Positions 11,504 to 20,450 of a stretch of DNA of 64,000 nucleotides are shown here, piece by piece. Where the stretch lies: NCBI GenBank assembly GCA_037447655.1, contig JBBHKE010001339.1, positions 438,669 through 502,668 of the forward strand. Reading direction: 5' to 3'. The stretch comes from Zygnema cylindricum (lineage: Eukaryota; Streptophyta; Zygnematophyceae; Zygnematales; Zygnemataceae). Each line of letters starts with the position of its first letter. The stretch's first letter is position 1. Under the pieces are notes generated by a model that did not search any database, was not told the DNA's origin, and saw only the letters and a list, made by a program, of their open reading frames with translations. The position numbers and the translations under genes are program-made.

Positions 11504-12235
11504 TTACTGTACGAAAATAACGAGCGGCACGGTATAGTACACTTTTAAACTTTGGTGCTACGCTTTGACGCTTTTTTTGATCCACAGTGAACCAAAAGAT
11601 AACGAGTAAAAGTGTTATCTTCAAATACAGTACTGTGCCTTCTATTTTGGTCCAACCGGCGCGTCAACACGCTCAGATGCCAATTTTTTGTAGCTCACCA
11701 TAACCGTTTAGCGTCATAAGATAAAATTTTTTATGTGTGTTCAGGTTAAGATACTACATTTGTGAACTGTGTTAATTTTGATTGAATTTCATTTGTTTTG
11801 AATCGGGTTCAATGAATAAAGTAATGGCTTACAGTACACAGCCAATCGTTACTAGATTTGACAACTCTAATTTGATCGCGAATCTTTTCGGTCACAAATC
11901 AAATAGTGGTAGCAACAGTGTTTAATAAAGTGGACTATGATCTGCCACATATTTTTGCACTAAAGTTTAATTATAAATTTTGGTTTCACATTAACATCAA
12001 TGAATCTTTAACGCTAATTACGACGAGCGGTGTATACTATGGTCCACGTTGTGTAAGGGTATGGTTACATTAGGAGGTCTTTGTAATAGTACGGACATCA
12101 AAATTTCAGTATAGGGTACTTTTGCATGTATCCGAAACTTAGTCTTGCTACTTTGTTTTTTAGCAAAGACTCTCCGTACAGCTTTCAAAGCATTCGGATG
12201 GAAACACAAATAAAGGTGCGTCTCCATGTAATTGA
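11504..12235. other. Unassigned repeat-rich spacer
   Basis: No gene. Around 12012-12035 there is a 3'-end-like motif (CTAATTACGACGAGCGGTGTA) resembling the terminal inverted repeat of the MITE at 58295-58796. This suggests a truncated copy whose other end I cannot find. Confidence 0.4.
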
Positions 12236-12705
12236 AACTTAGAGAATTTACTTTGTTTTTTAGCTCAGATCCGACGGACCCGGATTTAAATGTCCCTATG
12301 TGTAACAGCGAAACTCTATCTCAAAAGTGTGACGATTGTATACGTCAACAATGCCCGTGATGACTGTTAACGTCTACAATCTATGATGACGAACGTTAAT
12401 TTTTTTAACTGCTTTTGACGTGTTATGACTTTTCGTGACATTGTAGACGTATCGCCATTCAGCCTGTACCGTTTCACGATTGAAGAAGATGCACTTTGCC
12501 TTTGCGTCTTTTGTTCGCTCGACGTGTAATAGCATTGGAATCTTGAAACCCGTGGCGAAATAAAATCCGTACGAGGCACAAACGATCAAAACAAAACAAA
12601 TAGTGTACTCGTATTTGAACTCAAACGGACAAAACATAGCGGATCGTGCACTTTTTGTCGTCGCTTGAATTTTTTTGAAATTCTTTGAAAATTTTGTACA
12701 CGCGC
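12236..12705. repeat. Dispersed repeat R1, copy 1 (truncated)
   Basis: Closely similar to 39200-39650 over several hundred bases. Shared phrases include ACTTTGTTTTTTAGC, TCCCTATGTGTAA, GTGACGATTGTATACGTC and GAAGAAGATGC. It is cut at its right end by the 5' LTR of element D. The other copy shows inverted termini, so this is probably a non-autonomous DNA transposon. Confidence 0.7.
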
Positions 12706-12713
12706 GACTATGT

Positions 12714-13710
12714 TGTTGAATTATTGAATTTATTAAGTATTTTCTTGGTCGTAATAGCTTAGTGAAAATAGAAAAGAAAAGTGTAAGCTGTCTGCCTCCG
12801 CCTCTTCCTTGTATCTCCCATACTTGTTGTAGTCACCGAAGGAAAGAGAGGGTGGTGGAGCCATGGTTGCCTTGGCTGCTTAGGCAGGTCAAAAGAAGTG
12901 ACATAAGTCACTTCTAACGAAAAGGTTGAGCCCGACAAGACTCGAACCTCCGACCGGCAGAGCGAGGCATAGCCGTCAGCCTTAGCCGGTGTGTCGTTGA
13001 AGTCCGTTAAAGTACATGGGGTATGATGAGTATTTAAACATGTCACAATTCACCAATCCGATTAACGGAATTACGGATAAGTAACATAGAAACAAAATGA
13101 AATAGAGTGTGAACTTGAAACCGCACAAAACAAATTTACCGAACATTGATTTTCAACTGCTAGCATTCAAATTCGATTTGGATCCGACGGCACGCATCAT
13201 CGCCGAGATCTCGGAATGGTCGCTTGGCGGTCTTCGGGCGTGACATGACCTGGCGCCATGTGGCAAGAAAACATTGGGTAGCGGGAATCCCAGAGAGGAT
13301 GAGGGCGAGTCCGGAGGAGACAGATGTCCACTCAATGGCCGAGTCGTACACAGACCGTACAGAAAGTACACTGGCCTCAGTACCTTTTTGTAATTTACCG
13401 TTCTTTGATTGGTTCGTACCTCATTAGATAGGGGTTGTGAGAGGGGTTTATGACTTTGGAGATTTAGGAGGTAGCCGCCTCTCTCCCAATGAGCTTGTAT
13501 AAATTTGCCACTTAATAACTAATTGCCTGGTTGGGCGTTTTCATTGATTTCTTTTGCTGCGGACTCAAGGGAGTCCAAACTGCACAAGAGTGTAGTCAGA
13601 TTGTTTGTTTCCCTACTTGGGTATTTGTGATCCAAGCTGAAGAAGGGTTAGTCAAAAACTATCAAGAGGCTTCCTAAATTCTACAGTCCAATAGGGGACA
13701 CAAAATTGCA
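12714..13710 (+). repeat. 5' LTR of element D
   Basis: It starts TGTTGAATTATTG and ends AAATTGCA. A TATAAA box lies at 13498-13503. The antisense tRNA-like module (about 12930-13010) has a B-box-like GGTTCGAGTCT and an A-box-like CCGGCTAAGGC. Leader hairpins are GCCT/GGGC (loop GGTT, about 13527-13538), GGACTC/GAGTCC (13561-13576) and CTGCAC/GTGTAG (13580-13595). The usual gag ATG at the end of the LTR is ATA here. Confidence 0.85.
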
Positions 13711-13725
13711 GGTTATAGGCCCACC
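13711..13725 (+). promoter_or_regulatory. Primer-binding site of element D
   Basis: GGTTATAGGCCCACC directly follows the LTR. It differs at one position from the anticodon-arm match found in B and F. Confidence 0.65.
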
Positions 13726-15264
13726 CTCTAGGGTGCCCATCTTCAACGAATAAGGTTTCATTTATTGGGAAGCTATGATGATAGGGGCTTTGTGTGAAAA
13801 ACGATACTGGGGTATCGTCAGTGGAAAAGTGAAACGTCCATCTCCAGGAATTCCACCAAGGTTTAGTGGAGTGAGGTTTTCTGCAACAGTATCTGTTCCA
13901 ACGGAGGAGGCAAACAACGGGGAAAACAGTGTCTCCAAAACGGGGAAAGGGAAGGAGACACCTCTTATTCCTATCGCTGTGGTACGCGAAGCAGCAGCTG
14001 TGAAAACCAAAAAAAACGACATTCAAATGTGGGAATACACAAACATGGATGCCAGGCACTTTATTCTGAGGCATCTTACTCAAGCTTTGGCAACCTCCCA
14101 TCTCCACATTTTTAAGGCCAAGGAGTTGTGGGAGACCTTAGTGGAGATCTATAGAACCGATACCATTCAAAACTCCAGTTGGCCGAGCAACGGTTAGGGG
14201 AGTATACTTACAAAGGGGAGAAAATGCTACACTATTATAATAACCTCTCTTGTTTGTATATAGGGATGGAGAGTGCCAGGTGGACCGGTACAATAAAGAT
14301 GAAAGTCAACACCCTCATCATGAAGGTGCCTAATGAGTTTGAGAAAATAATGTACCGAGTGCAGGAAATGGATGACAGTGGAACATCTGGAAGTGGAACA
14401 CAGTGGTCCTAATGATACTTGTACAGGAGAACACTATCGAGATTTGGAGAGGAGGAAAAAGCGTTAAAGCTCTAACAGACAGAACAGACCAGTGGGTGAA
14501 GGATTCTAAGTAACCATACGACAACTTCAAAGGAGAGAAAGATCAAACTGGAGGACCGAGGCCTCCAAAGAGCCTATGCCATTTTGCAAAAAGCCGAGAC
14601 ACTTCATAGCTGATTTCACCAAGCTGTCGGAGTTGAGCCTCCAAGAAAACCATGGAGGAGGCTTTTCCGGGGAAGAAAGAAGGCACTTGTGGTCACACAA
14701 GTGAAAGGGGAGACCAAGGAGGATGAGTCCTCTGAGGAGGAGGATGGAGAGCTTCTTCTTGACGAGAATTTGGAGGAAAAAGAGATTCCTCGAAAACAGA
14801 AGTGTGCTCTCGGAGCCATTCGTGAACCTCCACAAGAAGGATGGATCACCAATTTGGTGCATCCATGCATGTATCGTGACACGCACCTCTTTACCAAGCT
14901 AAGAAAGATCCCCTCTGTAGAGATAGAGTACGAGGATGAAGAGTAGTTACAACAGATCTAGTTGGATCGGTAGATCTAAATGTCTTAGTAAAGGGTAAGA
15001 CTTCCATACTCACTTTCTCAGATGTACTTTATATCCCTCAGTTGAGAAAAAATCTTAGCTCTACTTCTGTATTAGATGATAAAGAGTTTGATACCTTCAC
15101 TAGAAAGGGAGTCTTTACAACTAAGTATGGGGATAAATTCTACTTTACAACAGATAAGGGTAGCCAAGGAATGTTTAGACTTAAATTTGAGTAATGAAAA
15201 GAAGAATGCTTACTATATTGGTGTCCCAAATTTGATGATTTGGTATGAGCGGTTGGGGTATGTG
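13726..15264 (+). pseudogene. gag, protease and pre-integrase of element D
   Basis: The Gag core is readable (FIYWEAMM, RHFILRHLTQALATSHL), with a frameshift near 14185 and another near 14410. The zinc knuckle at about 14575 has decayed. The acidic linker (SSEEEDGELLLDE) is present at about 14725. The protease active site DSGAS seen in F has become an unrelated stretch near 14845. The pre-integrase part (DVLYIP, KNLSSTSVLDD, MIWYERLGYV) runs to 15264 and is then cut by E2. It resumes at 18271-18276. Confidence 0.85.
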
Positions 15265-15289
15265 TGTAGAAACTAGTGTAGAAATTAAT

Positions 15290-17208
15290 ACGAAGTCAGT
15301 AAAAATCAGATTTGAGTCAAAAATGTCCGATGACTTTGAGCTTCCTAACTATCCAGGTTTTAGAGAAGATGACATTCTTGCAGGTACAAATCAGACTGAA
15401 AAGGACTCGACTGTGGAAACTCCAGTGACAACTCTACTCCAAGCAGAAGACGTGGTGGAAATTGATTCGGAATCAAGGGATAGGGGAGAAGCCGAGTTTG
15501 TTCGAAAGAATCCACGAGAACCATCTATTCCGGCCTCAGATTTTGAGGGGGGGAGGAGAAGTAGCAAAAGACTCCAAGAAAAACAGGTTAATAATAAGGT
15601 AACTAAACTATCTCATCAAGATGAACCTCAAACTTATGGAGAGGCGATGACTTGTCTAGAAAGAAACCGGTGGAAGACAGCCATCAATGAGGAGATGGCT
15701 TCAATCGTGGCAGCCAATACTTGGGAGCTGGTGGACTGTCCACCTAACCGAAAACCAATCGGTTGTAAGTGGGTTTTCAAATTAAAACTGAACCCAGATA
15801 ACACAATCGAGCGTTACAAGGCCAGATTAGTGGAAAAGGGATTTACACAAAAGGAAGGAATTGACTACGAGGAAACCTTTGCCCCAGTGGTCAGATTTCC
15901 CTCCGTCAGCATACTTCTCAGTTTAGCAGCGGCGGAAGACATGGAAGTGCATCAGATGGACATCAAGACAGCCTTTTTGCATAGAGAATTGGTAGAGGAG
16001 ATCTTCATGCGACAACCCGAAGGTTTTGTGGAGGAAGGAGAGGAGAGTAAGGTATGCCGGCTAATTAAATCTCTTTATGGTTTGAAACAGGCACCTCGAC
16101 AATGGAATAAGAAGCCTGATGAGTTTCTTACCCGTCTGGGATATATTCGGATCAGCTCAGATCACTCAGCTTTGTTTTCGAAGATGAGGAAGGTTTTATA
16201 TATATTGCAATTTATGTTGATGATTTGCTTGTTTTAAGTAAATCAATGGAAAAAATTAACAAACTGAAAACCTATCTTAAGGGGAGATTTGAAACGAAAG
16301 ATATGGGAGAAGCAAGATATATTTTGGGAATTCAAGTAGAGAGAGACCGAAAAAGGAAATTTATAAGATTGACTCAAAAGGAAGCAATAGGGAACATGCT
16401 TGAAAAATTTCAAATGGATAAAGCTAATAGTTGTACAACTCCAATGGAGTTGAAGAAGGGAAGTGAGGGGAGTGAGGAAGAAGGAGTCATAGTCTTAGAC
16501 GAGGAATTATCTCATGATGAACAGAAGTTCATGCAGACTATTCCTTACAGGCAAGTAGTGGGAAGTCTAATCTATTTTATGAACTGTACACGGTCGGATT
16601 TAGCTGCAGCTGTAGGAGTGCTGAGTAGAAGTCTAAATGCTCCCACTAAGAAGGATAGGGAGGCAGCTAAGAGAGTCCTTAGATATTTGGTAGGAACTAG
16701 GGATCTATGGTTGCATTTGGGTGGGGAGAATACTGACATCACCACTTGGAGTGATGCCAGTTATGGTGATGCTCCGATGAGGAGATGCACTTTTGGATAT
16801 GTATTATATGTGGGTGATGGGGCTTGCTGTTGGAGTAGCAAACAACAAAAGGTTATTGCTCAGTCAACTATGGAGGCTGAGTATATGGCCTCTTGCTCTG
16901 CTGTAAAAGAATTGATGTGGGTCAAGTCTTTGCTTGGTGAGCTTGGTCACCTTAAGAGTGGTGTGCAGAAAATATTTTGTGATAATCAGGCAGCAATCGC
17001 TATTTCTGCCAATCCTAAACATCATTTTAAAGCCAAACACATGGACATCAGACTCAGCTTTGTCAGAGAGAAAGTAGAAAACAAAATAATCAGTTTAGAG
17101 TACAGACCAGATAGTGAGATGGTAGCAGATATGATGACCAAACCTGTGCCTTCCCCTAAGCTAATTTTCTGCAAAGAGAAGTGTGGTCTGAAATTAAAGA
17201 TTGACTAG
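15290..17208 (+). pseudogene. Reverse transcriptase and RNase H of E2
   Basis: The linker KSVKIRFES is followed by an almost intact reverse transcriptase ([48 protein letters not shown]). One frameshift near 16170-16230 separates the YVDD region. RNase H follows with TWSDASYGDAPMRR, STMEAEYMAS and CDNQAAIAI, ending at 17208. It is very similar to element F, so E2 and F are the same subfamily. Confidence 0.9.
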
Positions 17209-17221
17209 AAAATAAGTAGAG

Positions 17222-18270
17222 TGTAGAAACTAATGGTTTTAAAGTATTTTCTAGGTCTGAAAAGAAATAAAGAAGCCGAGGCAGTCTATCTCTAACTTCT
17301 CTCTCCAACTCTCAAACTTGTCGCAATCACTGAGAAATTGGAGAGGAAGCTAGAGCCATGGCTACCTAGGCTATCCTGAGGTTTTACAGGAAATTTATAT
17401 TAGTTAGGGTTTATTTATTTAAAAGGAATGTGCCGGCGATAGGAATTGATCCTTGTACCTACCGGCCGGCAGACGGACATAGCCGGTAGCTTTAGCCGTT
17501 AAGTCTAAGATTAGTGTTACGTAGTATATAACTTGATAATTATTTAAATATGTATACGTACGATATATCATTTAACTGTAATAGATTATGGGATACATAG
17601 ATCCGGTAATATATAAAGTACGGATTACGGTACGGACTAGAAATCAATACCGCGCATTTGTTTCGTAAGTGAAACAAATACCGCGCATGTATTTATTACG
17701 GCTACGATTAAATCCGAATTTAATCGGACGGCCGCAATTAGCGCCGAGATCGCGGAGGAAGATTTCGGCGGTTTGTGGGCATCGCCACATCGGATGACAC
17801 GTGGCAAAATTACGTTGGATCATGGAATCTCCGGCGATTATGGCACCGACTCCGGATATGACATGTGTCGACATTTAGGCCATGTCGTACAATGTCCGTA
17901 CCTAAAGTACATCGATAGCTGTACTTTTGCGTAGGGTACTCAATTCTGATTGGTTCAGTACATCAGTAGATAGAGTCTGTGAGAGAGATAAGACTTAGAA
18001 AAATTAGAAGATAGGACCCTCTCTCCCAGAGAGCTTCTGTACAAAAGGTCAACTTTGACCCTCCATAACTTACTACTCAGGGGAGCAAATTCAGAGATTC
18101 TTTTTGCTATCGACTCAGGGGAGTCTTCCCTTCACAGGGGTGCAGTTTGTCAGGGTTTTTGTCTGTCAGGGTGGCAGTTTTTTTTGTTGAAACACAAAGG
18201 GGTCAGGATTATCCTAGAGGCTTCTTGGAAGCTGTCTACTCGGAGGACTTATGGAGGTCTCAGATTTTCA
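17222..18270 (+). repeat. 3' LTR of E2
   Basis: It begins TGTAGAAACTAATGG after the polypurine-like AAAATAAGTAGAG and ends ATTTTCA beside the duplication ATGTG. Close relative of the F LTRs. The antisense tRNA-like module is at about 17430-17505 with a B-box-like GGATCAATTCC. Leader hairpin 3 is CTTCAC/GTGCAG. Confidence 0.85.
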
Positions 18271-19423
18271 ATGTGCACTTTGATAGGATGAGGGAAATGA
18301 CGAAGCTTGGTGTAGTAGAAGGCATTCAGTTTGGGGATAATGAAATGGCGGTTGATTGTAGTGGCAGTGCTCAAGGTAAGGCTCACAAACTTCCATTTCC
18401 CAAAACTGCCACATATAAAGGTGAGAAAGTACTAGATCTGGTCCACACAGATATCAGATATCACGGGACCGGCAAAAGTACCTTCGGTAGGAGGTAAGAG
18501 GTTCATCATGACAATTACTGATGACTGGTCTAGATACTCTAGAGTATACTTTCTAAAAACAAAGTCTGAAGCACCAACTTACTTTAAACAATATAAAGCC
18601 TGGAGTGAGACGTTGCACGGAACCCCCATTAAGAGAATAAGAAGTGACAATGGGGGAGAATATACCTCTAACCAATTTGAGGAATATTTGAGGGATGAGG
18701 GAGTTCAGCATCAAAAAATTGTACCAAACAATCAATAACAAAATGGGGTAGCTGTGAGGTTGAACCGTACTCTACGTGATAGCGTATGTAGTATGCTAGC
18801 CGACAAAAGGATAAGAAAAAGTTTTTGGGCTTAGGCCATGAACTGTAGTAACTACATCGAGAATAGAGTCCTTACCTCAGTAGTGAAAGGAATAACACCT
18901 TATGAGAGATGGGTTGGAAAGAAACCAAATATTTCTTACCTGAAAGTATTTGGTAGTCAAGTTTATAGTCTTGACACAGAAAGGAAGAACTAGAAATTAG
19001 ATGCTAAAAGGAAACAAGGATATTTTGTGGGATATAATGAGGATGCTAATGGATAAGGAGTCTATGACTTAGCTAAACAAGATATCATTCTAGTAAACCA
19101 TCTAGTTGTCATGGATGAAGGGAAGTCATTTGACCCTTTCAAATACACCAAGAAGATAAAAATCAACTTTGAGTCTGAGGGTGAGGAAGACTCGGAACTT
19201 CCCAAAAGAGACATGAGTGAAAAAGTGATTGCAGGTTCAGGGGAGATACAGGATGAAGGAGATAAACACGAATATGCCCATATCCCTACACACTTCAAGG
19301 GGACAGAAGAGGAGGAGATGGAACCGACTTCCATGGATAGGGGAGCCGATGAGACAGTGAGGAGGAACCCGAGACTTCTCTCCATCCCAACTTCGGACTT
19401 TGAAGGAGGACGAAGGAGCAGTA
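18271..19423 (+). pseudogene. Integrase of element D (middle segment)
   Basis: It continues D directly after E2: FDRMREM, CSGSAQGKAH (one zinc ligand Cys changed to Ser), LDLVHTDI, a small insertion near 18460, then TITDDWSRYSRVYF, RSDNGGEYTS and QNGVAVRLN, where the catalytic Glu position reads Val. Several stops follow (about 18736, 18832, 18991, 19056). The GKxx-rich C-terminal region and the linker PSFDPFKY-like segment end at 19423, where F is inserted. Confidence 0.85.
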
Positions 19424-19629
19424 TGTAGGAATTAATGGTTTTAAGTATTTTCTAGGTCTAAATAGAAACAAAGAAGCCGAGGCAGTCTACCTCTAACTTC
19501 TCTCTCCAACTCTCAAACTTGTCGCAGTCACTGAGAAATTGGAGAGGAAGCTAGAGCCATGGCTACCTAAGCTATCCTCAGGTTTACGGGAAATTTATAT
19601 TAGTCTATGGATTAATTACTAAAAGATAT

Positions 19630-19712
19630 ATGCCGGCGGCAGGATTTGATCCTGGAACCTGCCGGCCGACAGCTAGGATGTAGCCGGTAGCCTTAGCCGT
19701 TAAGTCTAGAGG
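19630..19712 (-). other. Antisense tRNA-like module in the F LTR
   Basis: Read on the minus strand: an A-box-like ACGGCTAAGGC, then about 37 bases, then GGATCAAATCC, which fits the B-box consensus GGWTCRANTCC. It lies in a T-arm-like hairpin CAGG/CCTG with a 7-base loop. The same arrangement occurs in the other LTR families, whose surrounding U3 is very different. I cannot fold a full cloverleaf, so this is a tRNA-derived or Pol III promoter-like module and not a tRNA gene. Confidence 0.6.
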
Positions 19713-20247
19713 TACTGATGCGTAGTATATAGTACGATAATTATTTATACAAATACACGTAGAATAATTCATTTAACTATAACTATTTACGGGACACATA
19801 GATATGGAATTGTAAAAGTACGAATTGCGGTACGGATATGAAATCAATACCGCGCATTGATTTCGGAAGCGAAACAAATACCGCGCATGTATTTATTACG
19901 GCTACGATCAAAAACGAGTTTAATCGGACGGCCGGAAATTGCGCCGAGATCGCGGAAGGAGAATTCGGCGGTTTGTGGGCAGCGCCACATCGGATGACAC
20001 GTGGCGATGTAACATTGGAGCGCGGCATCTCCGAGGATTTAAGGAGCGAATCCGGATACTCCACGTGTGGACATTTAGGCCATATCGTACAATATCCGTA
20101 CATAAAGTACACCGGCAGTTGTACTTTTACGTACGGAACTGAAATCTGATTGGTTCCGTACATCAGTAGATAGAGTCTGTGAGAGGGATAGGACTTAGAA
20201 AAATTAGAAGATAGGACCCTCTCTCCCAGAGAGCTTCTGTACAAAAG

Positions 20248-20377
20248 GTCAACTTTGACCCTCCATAACTTACTGCTCAGGGGAGCAAATTCAGAGATTC
20301 TTTTTGCTATCGACTCAGGGGAGTCTTGTCTTCACAGGGGTGAAGTTGGTCAGCGTTTTTGTCTGCCAGGGTGGCAG
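20248..20377 (+). promoter_or_regulatory. Hairpin series in the F leader RNA
   Basis: Five consecutive small inverted repeats on the transcript strand: GGTCAA/TTGACC (20248-20261), TGCTC-AGGG-GAGCA (20274-20287), GACTC-AGGG-GAGTC (20312-20325), CTTCAC-AGGG-GTGAAG (20330-20345) and CTGCC-AGGGT-GGCAG (20363-20377). In the other LTR families stem sequences change on both sides together. That pattern indicates selection on RNA structure upstream of the gag start and PBS. Confidence 0.7.
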
Positions 20378-20450
20378 TTATTTTTGCTTAAAGACAAAGG
20401 GGTCAGGATTATCCTAGAGGCTTCTTGGAAGCTGTCCACTCTGAGGACTT

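Larger units (their letters stand above)
15265..18270 (+). mobile_element. Nested copia element E2 lacking gag and most of its 5' LTR
   Basis: It is flanked by the duplication ATGTG (15260-15264 and 18271-18275). The left end starts TGTAGAAACTA, the first 11 bases of its own 3' LTR, and then jumps through a short filler into the integrase-reverse transcriptase linker. The right end is a full LTR (17222-18270). The duplication shows that the element inserted with both ends, so about 4 kb including the 5' LTR, gag, protease and integrase was deleted afterwards, or it arose as a deleted cDNA. Confidence 0.85.

Noticed and set aside
19783-20244. Long antisense open frame in the F LTR, repeated at 25179-25661
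   Set aside because: It is present in both LTRs, has no domain, and lies opposite the promoter and leader; treated as chance.
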